A stretch of DNA of 64,000 nucleotides, from positions 1-64,000 of the forward strand of contig SVSG01000002.1 in assembly GCA_015064415.1 (NCBI GenBank), written 5' to 3'. The stretch comes from Oscillospiraceae bacterium. Its GTDB lineage: Bacteria > Bacillota > Clostridia > Oscillospirales > CAG-272. Within the stretch, counting starts at the first letter, position 1, and every line of letters begins with the position of its first letter. The notes below the pieces were generated by a model. It was not told the DNA's origin. It was given only the letters and a program-made list of their open reading frames with translations, and did no database searches. Below, piece by piece: positions 54,204-62,330 of the stretch. The position numbers were made by a program, and so were the translations under genes.

Positions 54204-54881
54204 ATGGAAGAGAAAATGAAGAAAAACGAACAGAAGACGGCACATAAGACAGAATACGTCAGCCCCGCCGTCATCAAGCGCCTGCCGCGCTATTTTCGCT
54301 ATCTGCGCGAGCTGATCCGTGAGGGCACGATGCGCGTCAGCTCCAGCGAGCTTTCCGCAAGGATGCATATGACGGCCTCTCAGATCAGACAGGACCTTAA
54401 CTGCTTCGGCGGCTTCGGTCAGCAGGGGTACGGCTATAACGTGCAGTACTTATACACCAAGATCTCCGAGCTTCTGGGCGTGGGAGAGGGCTATTCCGCC
54501 ATCATCGTGGGGGCGGGAAATCTCGGCCGCGCGCTGATTCGCAACTCCATGTTTGAAAAGCGCGGCGTGGACGTCATTGCCGCCTTTGACGTGGACCCGC
54601 AACAGATCGGGCGAAAGCTGGACGGGGTCGTGGTGCGCTCTATGGACGAAATTGCGGATTTTTGTCAACGGCACACGGTGGATATCGCCGTGCTGACCCT
54701 GCCCAAGGAGTCCACCGCAGACGTGGTGCGCACGCTTTCCCGCGCAGGGGTGCGCGCGTATTGGAATTTTACCAGTACGGACCTGCAGGACATTGACCCC
54801 ACGTGCATTGTGGAGACCGTGCATCTGGGAGATTCGTTGATGACGCTGAGCTACCGCTTGCGGAGCAAGGAGGACGTATGA
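54204..54881 (+). CDS. rex: redox-sensing transcriptional repressor Rex
   Basis: Rex senses the NADH/NAD+ ratio and represses fermentation and electron-transport genes when NADH is low. The 225-aa protein has an N-terminal winged helix (VIKRLPRYFRYLREL...SSSELSARMHMTASQIRQDL) with the Rex recognition stretch LNCFGGFGQQGYGYNV. The Rossmann domain contains AIIVGAGNLGRAL near residue 98. The first 18 residues are a charged extension. It is the first gene of rex-dnaD-dnaI and lies behind the DnaA-box cluster. GAGGAT precedes the ATG. Confidence 0.95.
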   Translation: MEEKMKKNEQKTAHKTEYVSPAVIKRLPRYFRYLRELIREGTMRVSSSELSARMHMTASQIRQDLNCFGGFGQQGYGYNVQYLYTKISELLGVGEGYSAIIVGAGNLGRALIRNSMFEKRGVDVIAAFDVDPQQIGRKLDGVVVRSMDEIADFCQRHTVDIAVLTLPKESTADVVRTLSRAGVRAYWNFTSTDLQDIDPTCIVETVHLGDSLMTLSYRLRSKEDV

Positions 54882-55837
54882 AGATCGGCTTTTGCTTTGG
54901 AGAGCGCGTAGCGGTTTTGCCCGCCGCCATCACGGCGCATCTGGACAAGGCATCCAAAAAGGACATTCAAATTTTGTTGGAGCTGGCGGCGGAGCCGCTG
55001 AGCTTCCATGATTTCGCCGCCGCCTGTGCGGGCGTTGCCGCCCGCGTGGGGTGCAGCACGGCAGAGATCGACGCCGCCGTTGCCTTCTGGCGCGGAACGG
55101 GCGTGCTTACCATTGGGGAGGCGGAGGCCCCCGCGACCGAGCCCGCCGCCACCAGGCAGACAAGCGCGGTCGCGCCGCGCGTGCTGTCGGACAAGGGGCT
55201 GCCCACCTACAGCACGGAGGAGCTTTCCGACATTCTTTCCCAGCGCGCGGAGCTTGCACAGCTGTTGGACGATTGCCAGCAGGTGTTCGGCAAGATCTTC
55301 AACACGGGCGAAATTGCCATCATTGCGGGGCTTCTGGATTATCTCGGCCTTGACGGCGAGTACATTTTGCTTTTGCTGACGCATTGCCGCAATATGGAGA
55401 AAAAATCCTTACGATACGTGGAGAAAATGGCGATCACGCTGCATGACGAGGGCATCCACGGCGCAAGAGAGCTGGAAACAAGATTGCAGAATATCGAGCT
55501 GATGGCCAAGGCCACGGGCCGCGTGCGTGCCATTTTCGGCATTACCGCCCGCGCACTGACCTCTAAGGAAAAGGGATTGCTGGAATCCTGGATCTGCAAG
55601 ATGAAGTTTGATGACGTGATGATCACGCGTGCTTACGAGATGACGGTGGACGCCATCGGCAAGCCGTCGATGCCCTATGCCAACAAGATCTTGGAGCGCT
55701 GGTTTGCGGACGGATATCGCACGATCGCGGACGTGGACAAGGCGCTTGACGAGTACAAGAAAAAGAAAAATAACGGATCCAGCTTTGACGTGGATGAGTT
55801 TTTCGAGGTGGCCTTGCGCCGCACCTACAAGGACTAA
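54878..55837 (+). CDS. dnaD: DnaD-domain replication initiation protein
   Basis: DnaD remodels DNA at the origin and recruits the helicase loader after DnaA. The 319-aa protein has an N-terminal DnaD-type winged-helix region (residues 15-85), a variable linker, and two C-terminal DnaB/DnaD domains. These carry IFNTGEIAIIAGLLDYLGLDGEYILLL (start near residue 143) and the YANKILERWFADGYRTIADVD motif near 270, which resembles the YxxxILxxW core of that domain. The ATG overlaps the rex stop (ATGA), so expression is coupled to rex. Confidence 0.88.
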   Translation: MKIGFCFGERVAVLPAAITAHLDKASKKDIQILLELAAEPLSFHDFAAACAGVAARVGCSTAEIDAAVAFWRGTGVLTIGEAEAPATEPAATRQTSAVAPRVLSDKGLPTYSTEELSDILSQRAELAQLLDDCQQVFGKIFNTGEIAIIAGLLDYLGLDGEYILLLLTHCRNMEKKSLRYVEKMAITLHDEGIHGARELETRLQNIELMAKATGRVRAIFGITARALTSKEKGLLESWICKMKFDDVMITRAYEMTVDAIGKPSMPYANKILERWFADGYRTIADVDKALDEYKKKKNNGSSFDVDEFFEVALRRTYKD

Positions 55838-55846
55838 GGAGCAGTT

Positions 55847-56824
55847 ATGGCATACAACAGAGAAAATTACGCCCGTATCCGTACGGAGTTTCAAACGAAA
55901 TATATGCTGGCAGAGGAGGAGGCCGCGCGCCGCACCGAGGCGTTGCACCGCAAATCTCCCGATCTGCGTGCGATCGACCGCGCACTTTCCCAAACGGGCA
56001 TCAAAATTGCCATGGCCGCGCTGGGCACGGGCGAGGAGTACAAGGAAAAGCTTGACGCCGTGGAGAAGGAAAACATGGAGCTGCAGGCCCGCCGTGCCGC
56101 GATCCTTGCACAGCTTGGCTATCCTGCCGACTACACCAAGCCCCCGTATGAGTGCGAGAAGTGCAACGACAGCGGCTTTGTCGGCACGAAAATGTGCGAT
56201 TGCATGCGCCGCGAGCTGGTGCTGGCGGCGTTTGAGAGCTCGGGCATCGGGTCGCTTTTGCGCACGCAGAGCTTCGACAGCTTCAAGCTTGACTATTATC
56301 CCGCAGGGGAAACGCGCGATCTGATGCAGAAAAATCTGTCGCTCTTGCGCGAGTACGCGGAGGAGTTTTCACCGCAGTCGGACAGTCTTATTTTCTGCGG
56401 CCCCACGGGGCTTGGCAAAACGCATCTTTCCACGTCGGTGGCGCGTCGCGTGATCGAGCGCGGCTTTGATGTGTACTACACTACCGCGTTGCAGATGTTT
56501 GCGGATTTTGAGCACGCGCGCTTCGGCACGGATATGGGCATGCAGACCACCGTTTCCCTGGAGCGTTATACCTCCTGCGAATTGCTGATCCTGGATGATC
56601 TTGGCACCGAGGTGACCAACCAGTTTACCAATTCCTGCCTGTACCTTGTGATCAACGAGCGCATCAATAAGCACCTGCCCACCATCATCAACACCAACCT
56701 GACGGGCAAAGAGATCAAGCAAAGATATACCGACCGTATCGCCAGCCGCATCCTTGGGGATTTCAGACCGTTTTTGTTTGCGGGGACGGATATCCGCCGT
56801 TTGAAATTGAGCGAAAAAGCATAA
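55847..56824 (+). CDS. dnaI: helicase loader DnaI/DnaC-like ATPase
   Basis: This AAA+ protein loads the replicative helicase at origins and stalled forks. The 325-aa protein has an N-terminal helical part, a zinc-binding set CEKCNDSGFVGTKMCDC near residue 102, Walker A FCGPTGLGKTH near 180, Walker B LLILDDLGTE near 246, and an arginine-rich end (DRIASRIL). The layout matches DnaI of Bacillus, where the N-terminal zinc domain contacts the helicase. It starts 9 bp after dnaD behind AAGGAG. Confidence 0.9.
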   Translation: MAYNRENYARIRTEFQTKYMLAEEEAARRTEALHRKSPDLRAIDRALSQTGIKIAMAALGTGEEYKEKLDAVEKENMELQARRAAILAQLGYPADYTKPPYECEKCNDSGFVGTKMCDCMRRELVLAAFESSGIGSLLRTQSFDSFKLDYYPAGETRDLMQKNLSLLREYAEEFSPQSDSLIFCGPTGLGKTHLSTSVARRVIERGFDVYYTTALQMFADFEHARFGTDMGMQTTVSLERYTSCELLILDDLGTEVTNQFTNSCLYLVINERINKHLPTIINTNLTGKEIKQRYTDRIASRILGDFRPFLFAGTDIRRLKLSEKA

Positions 56825-56827
56825 AAA

Positions 56828-56867
56828 ACGCGTACCGTGTGCACACTAAACACGGTACGCTATTTTT
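56828..56867 (+). terminator. terminator after dnaI
   Basis: GCGTACCGTGT-9 nt-ACACGGTACGC followed by TATTTTTAT. It ends 18 nt before the next start codon, so that gene may be expressed by read-through or from an unseen promoter. Confidence 0.8.
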
Positions 56868-56885
56868 ATGAGAGGGGGAACTGAC

Positions 56886-57344
56886 ATGTCAGTGACGAAG
56901 GAAAAAAAGATGGCCGACGAGGCGTATTTTATGAGCGAGATCTATAAAAACACCAAGATGGGATCGGATGCCATCATCAATTTGTTGCCCTGCGTGCGGG
57001 ATGACGCCATGCGCAGTGCGATGACAAGACAACTGGACGGGTATGAAAAGTATGCCGCCCGCGCCGCCAAGCATCTGGAGGAGGAGGGGATCTGCCCCAA
57101 GGAGGAAAACTGGTTCGCGCGGATCTCCGCGCGCATCGGGATGGCCTTCAACACGATGGTGGATTCCACGGGCAGCCATATCGCACAAATGATGGTCGAG
57201 GGGTCGAATATGGGTGTTACCGATCTTACCAAGCTGCTCAATACCTTCGAGCCGCGCGGCAGCGCCACCGAGGCCGTGCGCCTCGCGCACGAGGTGCTGG
57301 AGTTTGAACAGCATAATCTTGAGGTTATGAGAAGGTATTTGTAA
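56886..57344 (+). CDS. hypothetical helical protein, 152 aa
   Basis: The protein is almost entirely alpha-helical, with four predicted amphipathic helices (EAYFMSEIYKNTKMGSDAII, RSAMTRQLDGYEKYAARAAKHL, ARIGMAFNTMVDSTGSHIAQMM, AVRLAHEVLEFEQHNLEVM), like a ferritin-type four-helix bundle. The metal-ligand pattern of ferritins is not complete. Similar proteins are common in Clostridia without a known role. It has GAGGGGG before the ATG at 56886. A copy of the 3' hairpin element starts 9 nt after its stop. Confidence 0.75.
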   Translation: MSVTKEKKMADEAYFMSEIYKNTKMGSDAIINLLPCVRDDAMRSAMTRQLDGYEKYAARAAKHLEEEGICPKEENWFARISARIGMAFNTMVDSTGSHIAQMMVEGSNMGVTDLTKLLNTFEPRGSATEAVRLAHEVLEFEQHNLEVMRRYL

Positions 57345-57353
57345 GGGCGCGAG

Positions 57354-57410
57354 TGGGGGCAACCTTTTGCGAAAGGTTGCCCCCACACCCCCATCCAAAA
57401 GCTTTTGCAC
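57354..57410 (+). repeat. 3' hairpin element, copy 3
   Basis: GGGGGCAACCTTTTgcgAAAGGTTGCCCCC is fully paired, followed by CACACCCCCATCCAAAAGC. It is in the orientation of the gene ending at 57344. Confidence 0.78.
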
Positions 57411-57437
57411 AGGAGGGAAGGGCGGGTAGCCGCTTCG

Positions 57438-57509
57438 CTTGCGAAATATCTTGAAGGTGTGCTTAAATATCAAAAAGTGCCAAAACGGTATGAGAAAACG
57501 GCAGTTTTT
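57438..57509 (+). repeat. 72-bp dispersed repeat, copy A
   Basis: The unit runs from CTTGCGAAATATCTTGAAGG through AAAAAGTGCCAAAACGGTAT to GGCAGTTTTT. It matches 58465-58536 with few substitutions. Its core (GTGCC-AAACGGTATGAG) recurs at about five other sites in the window. Confidence 0.7.
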
Positions 57510-57529
57510 GTTGCGGAACGCTTTGTGCA

Positions 57530-58060
57530 CGGATGGATATATATCGCATATGGCGGTGTAGGGCGAGGGCTTGCTCCCGCCGGATATGTATCGCGGATGA
57601 CGGGCGAACAATGGTCGCCCCTACGGGTTTGTGCATAGCCGTTTTGTGCATCGCAAAGACTACTCACCCACCGCTTACGCGGTCCCCCCTCCCTCACAAG
57701 GGAGGGACTACTGTAACCCATTCTTTTCACAACAGACGGAACGTTTTAGGAAATTTCAAACAAAAGTGAAATTTTACCGTCTATTGAAGAAAGCGAAAAC
57801 GTTGTTTGTCCCTCCCCAATGCAGGCTGTCCTCGCCCACGCAAAGCGTGATGCGAGCACGTCGACACTCCGCTACGCGTCGGTCGCGGGAGGGTGGCACC
57901 CGTAGGGTGACGGGTGAGGATGCTCTGGCGCGAAGAATTTTGTGCATACCCGCCGTTTGTGCATCGCGGATGGCGGGCGATTTGGCTCGCGAAGCGAGGT
58001 GGGGAATGACCCCTACGGTTTGTGCGCTGTTTTCAAAAACAAAAAAATTTCTCTTTTTTG
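57530..58060. repeat. repeat-rich gene-free stretch
   Basis: No gene is supported. The ORFs listed here are short and overlap on all frames. REP-like units with GCGGATGACGGGCGA...TCGCCCCTACGGGTTTGTG lie at 57587-57640 and 57955-58022. Palindromes ACCGCTTACGCGGT and CCCTCCC-tcacaa-GGGAGGG lie at 57673-57712. The stretch 57825-57920 holds more short GC-rich inverted repeats. Confidence 0.6.
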
Positions 58061-58063
58061 CGT

Positions 58064-58276
58064 CATCCTGAGCGAGCGAACAAACGCGAGCCGAAGGATC
58101 TCGCCCGCGCAAAGCAAGCGCGGGCGCGGTGTGTATGCGCCAAACTCCTGCATTAAATGTTACTTTGCGTGCATGGAACTGCAACGCTTTTACTTAGATC
58201 CCGCAACGGCTTCGCCTTGCGGTTTGCTCGCTTGCTTCGCTGCACCTCGCAAACTTCGACTGCGCTCAGGATGACA
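58064..58276. repeat. MITE-like inverted-repeat element
   Basis: TCATCCTGAGCGAGCG at the left end mirrors GACTGCGCTCAGGATGA at the right end, about 210 bp apart. Internal fragments GAAGGATCT and AACTTCGACTGCG are typical of a widespread REP/MITE type seen in many bacteria. There is no transposase inside. Confidence 0.55.
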
Positions 58277-58280
58277 CGGA

Positions 58281-58444
58281 CGGTTATGCATCGCGGATGG
58301 CGGGTCATTCGTGAATGACCCCTACGGGTTTGTGCGCAGCCGGTTATGCATCGCGGATGACGGGCGACCAATGGTCGCCCCTACGGATCTGTGCGAAGCC
58401 GTTTTGTGCATCGTGAATGACCCCTACGAGTTTGTGCGCAGCCG
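58281..58444. repeat. tandem array of 60-bp REP-like units
   Basis: There are three units with a 60-bp period, beginning at 58281, 58341 and 58401. Each starts with about GCATCGCGGATG, then a hairpin, then CCCCTACGGGTTTGTGCGCAG. The hairpin arms differ but stay paired: GGTCATTC/GAATGACC in unit 1, GGGCGACC/GGTCGCCC in unit 2. Unit 3 is shortened. Confidence 0.75.
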
Positions 58445-58464
58445 AGGATGCGGAAAGCACTTTG

Positions 58465-58536
58465 CTTGCGAAATATCTTAAAGGCGCGCTTAAACATCAA
58501 AAAGTGCCCGAACGGTATAAGAAAACGGCAATTTTT
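58465..58536 (+). repeat. 72-bp dispersed repeat, copy B
   Basis: Second copy of the unit at 57438-57509, reading CTTGCGAAATATCTTAAAGG to GGCAATTTTT. Confidence 0.7.
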
Positions 58537-58576
58537 AACAAAAAAGGATGCGCATTGAACACGCATCCTTTTCATT

Positions 58577-58634
58577 GTGTAAAAGGTTTTGGAAGGGGGT
58601 GCGGGGGAGCCCTTTTTTCAAAAGGGCTCCCCCG
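58577..58634 (-). repeat. 3' hairpin element, copy 4 (after the KDG-kinase-like gene)
   Basis: On the minus strand GGGGGAGCCCTTTTgaaAAAAGGGCTCCCCC is fully paired, then GCACCCCCTTCCAAAACC. It lies 18 nt after the stop of the 58652-59674 gene in that gene's orientation. Confidence 0.78.
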
Positions 58635-58651
58635 CCACACATGCCTTTCCC

Positions 58652-59674
58652 TTATCTCTGCACGCGGCCGCTGGCGTCGCCGCCGGCGAGGTTCTCGACC
58701 TCGGCGACGGACATCATGTTGTAGTCGCCCTCGATCGAGTGCTTGAGGCAGCTTGCCGCCACGGCGAACTCGATGGTGCGCTGGGGGGCAAAGTCGTTGA
58801 CGAGAGAGTAGATGAGGCCTGCACCGAAGCTGTCGCCACCGCCCACGCGGTCGACGATGTGCATCGAATACTTCTTGCTGAAGTACGCGGTGCCCTCGGT
58901 GTAAAGCATAGCGGACCAGTCGTTGTCGTTGGCAGATTTGCTCTCACGCAAGGTGATGGCCACGCCCTTGAAGCCGAAGCGGTCGGTCAGCTTTTTTGCC
59001 ACTGAGATGTAGCCGTCGCGGTCAAGCTTGCCGCCGTAGATGTCGGTGTTGTCGGCCTCGATGCCGAACACGTCCTTGGCGTCCTCTTCGTTTGCGATGC
59101 AGTAATCGACGTAGGTGCACAGCTTGCCCATGACCTCGCCTGCCTTTTCCTTGCTCCAAAGCTTCTTGCGGTAGTTGAGGTCGCAGGAAACGGTGATGCC
59201 GCGTGCCTTGGCGGCCTTGAGGGCCTGCTCGGTGATGGTAGCCATATTGTCGGAAAGTGCGGGGGTGATGCCGGTGAAGTGGAACCATTCTACACCCTCA
59301 AGGATAGCATCCCAGTCGAAATCGGCGGGATCGGCCATCGCGATCGCAGCGTAGGCGCGGTCGTAAATGACCTTGGAGGGGCGCTGGCTGGCACCCTTTT
59401 CACAGTAGTAGATGCCCACGCGCTCACCGCCGCGGACGATCTTCGAGGTGTCCACGCCGAACTTGCGCAGGGAATTGACGGCCATCTGACCGATCTCGTG
59501 CTTCGGGAGCTTGGAAACGAAGGCGGCATCCACGCCGTAGTTGGCAAGGGAAACGGCCACGTTTGCCTCGGCACCGCCGAAGGTGGCCTCAAACTTTTCT
59601 GATTGCACAAAGCGCAGATACCCCTCGGGGGCAAGGCGGAGCATCAGCTCGCCAAAGGTAACGACTTTTTTCAT
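58652..59674 (-). CDS. 2-keto-3-deoxygluconate kinase-like PfkB sugar kinase
   Basis: This 340-aa PfkB-family kinase has the first signature FGGAEANVAVSLANYG near residue 32 and the catalytic signature DRVGGGDSFGAGLIYSL near 275, with the base Asp. The opening VVTFGELMLRLAPEGYLRF and the ERVGIYYCEKGASQRPS stretch are characteristic of KdgK, which phosphorylates KDG in uronate and pectin breakdown. No KDPG aldolase follows. The adjacent beta-helix proteins fit a uronate-related role. GGAGGAAAA precedes the ATG. Confidence 0.85.
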   Translation of the reverse strand: MKKVVTFGELMLRLAPEGYLRFVQSEKFEATFGGAEANVAVSLANYGVDAAFVSKLPKHEIGQMAVNSLRKFGVDTSKIVRGGERVGIYYCEKGASQRPSKVIYDRAYAAIAMADPADFDWDAILEGVEWFHFTGITPALSDNMATITEQALKAAKARGITVSCDLNYRKKLWSKEKAGEVMGKLCTYVDYCIANEEDAKDVFGIEADNTDIYGGKLDRDGYISVAKKLTDRFGFKGVAITLRESKSANDNDWSAMLYTEGTAYFSKKYSMHIVDRVGGGDSFGAGLIYSLVNDFAPQRTIEFAVAASCLKHSIEGDYNMMSVAEVENLAGGDASGRVQR

Positions 59675-59715
59675 ATTTTTCCTCCAGAACCCGTAAAAAC
59701 GGGGAATTCAAAATC

Positions 59716-59744
59716 ATTATAACACCTTTTTTTTGATTTGTCCA
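59716..59744 (-). promoter_or_regulatory. promoter of the KDG-kinase-like gene
   Basis: Minus strand TGGACA, a 17-nt spacer and TATAAT. Confidence 0.7.
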
Positions 59745-59836
59745 TAACTTTTTTGATTTGTTTGATGTCATTTTGCACTATCTTGCTCTCGGACGCGCGT
59801 ATTTGAAATTTTATACCGAAAGATCAGGGTTTGTGG

Positions 59837-59866
59837 TTGACACGCCCTTGGAAATTGTGTTAGAAT
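59837..59866 (+). promoter_or_regulatory. promoter of the first beta-helix/PHP gene
   Basis: TTGACA, an 18-nt spacer and TAGAAT. A GC-rich self-complementary stretch (GCGCGCCGCGGGCGCGG) follows in the leader. Confidence 0.6.
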
Positions 59867-59927
59867 GGATAAAAAGCGCGCCGCGGGCGCGGTTTCGGCA
59901 TTTTTGCTTTCAAAGGAGGAAGAGTTT

Positions 59928-62180
59928 ATGTTGCCATTGCCTAAGGGTTATTATGCCGTTGCGGCAGATTTTGAAAATGCCCCGAAGGATCAATTTACAT
60001 ACAAGGGCGTGTGCTATGCCGTTGAGGAGGGCGTGAATCTGTTTGCCACAGCACCGGAGGCGGATGCCGTTGCCAACGAGATCCCCGAAACTGTGCTGGA
60101 GGGCTTAAATTACGAGAAATTTGACGCCCCCGTGCTGCTGTTTTCCGTGGGTACGCACCGCATCGATAACCTCAACCCCACAAGCTCGCGCTATCTGCTG
60201 GGTGAAAAGGCGGGCGTGAACCCAAATCTCACTCCCGCGCAATTTGGGGAGCTGCCGCCCCTGAACCCCGAGCGCGCCGATGCCGAAAGCGAGTCGATCA
60301 TGTACGGCGGCAACGCTGCGGGGAACATCCGCCCGCAGGATGCCTCGGTGGAGCTCTTGGTGATCGACGGCTTCTATAACCAAAAGGCGCGGCTGTTCGA
60401 CCGCCGCATCAATGCCACGGGTAAGTGCTTTGTGGCCCAGAAAAATATCGTCTATATCGGCCCGTGGGGCAAGCTGCACAACCTCTTTTCGGGCAGCCGC
60501 CAAGGGTACGATCTGCAGCGTGAGGTGCTTTTACAAAACGTGCGCTTTGAGCACTACGCGGGCAAGGGCCACGGCGGCGTGTTCGCGTATATGTCCACGC
60601 AAAAGGCCACGTTTGACAATCTTGTCTTCCACGATACCGACGTGGTGTTCGGCTTTACCGAGATCTCGCGCAACACCTCGGCCTGCCCCGCCAATCTGGA
60701 ATGCGCGGAGATCTGTATCAAGGATTGCTATTTCGGCGAGATGCGCGGCGAGAACGGCGTGATGGTCAATTTGCAGCAGCGCCCCGATCGAAGCGTGAAA
60801 ATGACGGTAGAGCGCTCGGTGTTCCGCAACGCATCGCTTGTCGGTGACTCGCCCTTGAATTTCCATATGGCAAACGAAAATTGCGCCCTTACGGTGTCGG
60901 AGTGCCTGTTTGAGGACACCCGTGGCGCGGATGCCGCGATCACCCTCTTTGACGGGGAGGGCGCCGTGCTGAAGGGGTGCGAGCTCAAGGGCTTTGCGGC
61001 AGAGTGCCGCACCCAGCCCTCCTGCGTGCGAGAGGCGCCTGCCTCCATCCTTTTGCAGGAGGAGGATTTTGAAAGCGGTACCGAGGACAGCCACGTGATC
61101 GTCGGCACGAAGCATGCGGATTTCAGCGATCTTGCCGCCTGCTATGAGGGCTGTAACGTCTATCGCGGCGACCAGCACGTGCACACCTCGTGCGGCGGGC
61201 GCAGTGACGGCAAATTCCCGATGTCGGATTGGGTGGCGCGCATGGACGAGCTCGGCGTGGATTTCGTGGCGGTCGTGGACCACCGCCAGATGCGCGGATT
61301 TTTCCTGCCCGAATGGAATGAGGAGCGCTTTATCATGGGCTCCGAGCCGGGCACGAGTTTTTTGGAGCCCCACGGCTGTACGCACAGCAGCGGCTTCCAT
61401 TACAATATGCTGGTGCCGCATCCGTACGGCCTTGCGATGATACTGGCCAATTTCCCGGAATTTGAATTTCGGGGTGACGAGCTGACGGGTACGTTCAGCT
61501 ATCCCAAATTCACCCGCGAGCGCTTTCTCGAGCTCAGCGAGTACGTTCACTCGATCGGCGGTATGATGGTGCACGCGCACCCCAAGATGATCATGGCCGC
61601 CGACGATCCGCTTGCCTACTATTTCGGGGAGCATTCCTTCATCGAGACGGTGGTCGGCTCCTACGCTACGGCGTATTCCTTCAAGAGCCATCAGCTCTGG
61701 GTGGATATTCTGGCGCGCGGCAAGCACGTGTACGCGTCGGTCGGATCGGATTCGCACCGCGATCCGAGCAACGGGGCGGTGGCGACCTTCTATTCAAAGG
61801 AGCGTCACGTTCGCACCTTCTTCCCCCAGATGCGCGCGGGCAACTTCACCGCAGGCGCCGTGGGCATTCAGATGTGCGTGGACGGTCAACCGATGGGCAG
61901 TGAGCTTGCCTATCGCGAGGGGCAGGTGCTGAAGATCCGCGTGGGCGATTTCTTCGCGCCCGTGTTGAAGGACGACAACGCGTACGAGCTGCGCGTGTAT
62001 AGCGACAAGGGATTGGTGTATTCCTCGCTGTTTGACGGCAAGGAGCCCCAGTATCTTGCCATCAGGGCACAAGCGCGCGCGTTCTACCGCGTGGAGGTGC
62101 TGGATCTGGTGGCGCACCGCCGCATTGCCGCGGGCAACCCGATCTGGTTGGATAAAGAAGAAACGGCGGAAGCCGAATGA
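59928..62180 (+). CDS. beta-helix/PHP fusion protein 1
   Basis: This 750-aa cytosolic protein has no signal peptide. Residues 1-390 look like a right-handed parallel beta-helix: regularly spaced short strands with VLLQNVRFEHY, TFDNLVFHDTDVVFG, EICIKDCYFGEM and LTVSECLFEDTRG. Residues 410-660 are a PHP metal-dependent phosphoesterase domain with DQHVHTSCGGRSDG (from 415), VVDHRQMRG, VHAHPKM near 549 and GSDSHRDPS near 606, so the metal ligands are intact. The last 80 residues are beta-rich. The substrate is unknown. The ATG at 59928 follows AAAGGAGG. The track start is 21 codons too long. Confidence 0.78.
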   Translation: MLPLPKGYYAVAADFENAPKDQFTYKGVCYAVEEGVNLFATAPEADAVANEIPETVLEGLNYEKFDAPVLLFSVGTHRIDNLNPTSSRYLLGEKAGVNPNLTPAQFGELPPLNPERADAESESIMYGGNAAGNIRPQDASVELLVIDGFYNQKARLFDRRINATGKCFVAQKNIVYIGPWGKLHNLFSGSRQGYDLQREVLLQNVRFEHYAGKGHGGVFAYMSTQKATFDNLVFHDTDVVFGFTEISRNTSACPANLECAEICIKDCYFGEMRGENGVMVNLQQRPDRSVKMTVERSVFRNASLVGDSPLNFHMANENCALTVSECLFEDTRGADAAITLFDGEGAVLKGCELKGFAAECRTQPSCVREAPASILLQEEDFESGTEDSHVIVGTKHADFSDLAACYEGCNVYRGDQHVHTSCGGRSDGKFPMSDWVARMDELGVDFVAVVDHRQMRGFFLPEWNEERFIMGSEPGTSFLEPHGCTHSSGFHYNMLVPHPYGLAMILANFPEFEFRGDELTGTFSYPKFTRERFLELSEYVHSIGGMMVHAHPKMIMAADDPLAYYFGEHSFIETVVGSYATAYSFKSHQLWVDILARGKHVYASVGSDSHRDPSNGAVATFYSKERHVRTFFPQMRAGNFTAGAVGIQMCVDGQPMGSELAYREGQVLKIRVGDFFAPVLKDDNAYELRVYSDKGLVYSSLFDGKEPQYLAIRAQARAFYRVEVLDLVAHRRIAAGNPIWLDKEETAEAE

Positions 62181-62185
62181 TCCCC

Positions 62186-62224
62186 TGCGCGGGTGCACGC
62201 ACGTGCACCCGCGCATTTTAATTT
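62186..62224 (+). terminator. terminator between the two beta-helix/PHP genes
   Basis: GCGCGGGTGCAC-gcac-GTGCACCCGCGC, 12 bp perfect, then ATTTTAATTT. Confidence 0.85.
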
Positions 62225-62245
62225 GATAAAATATCACAAAAAGGG

Positions 62246-62274
62246 TTGACACGTCCGAAATGCTATGTTAAAAT
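62246..62274 (+). promoter_or_regulatory. promoter of the second beta-helix/PHP gene
   Basis: TTGACA, a 17-nt spacer and TAAAAT. Confidence 0.7.
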
Positions 62275-62280
62275 GGCACT

Positions 62281-62302
62281 AAAGTGGCCAAAGTGCACTT
62301 TT
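62281..62302 (+). promoter_or_regulatory. palindromic operator candidate
   Basis: AAAGTGgccAAAGTGCACTTT: the perfect 12-bp palindrome AAAGTGCACTTT plus one extra direct half site, lying just after the predicted transcription start. Confidence 0.4.
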
Positions 62303-62330
62303 ATTCTATATTCCAATGGAGGAAATTGCT

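Noticed and set aside
57345-58651. CRISPR array
   Set aside because: Repeats are of several types, with 60-bp tandem units and no regular short repeat/spacer pattern. No cas genes are nearby.
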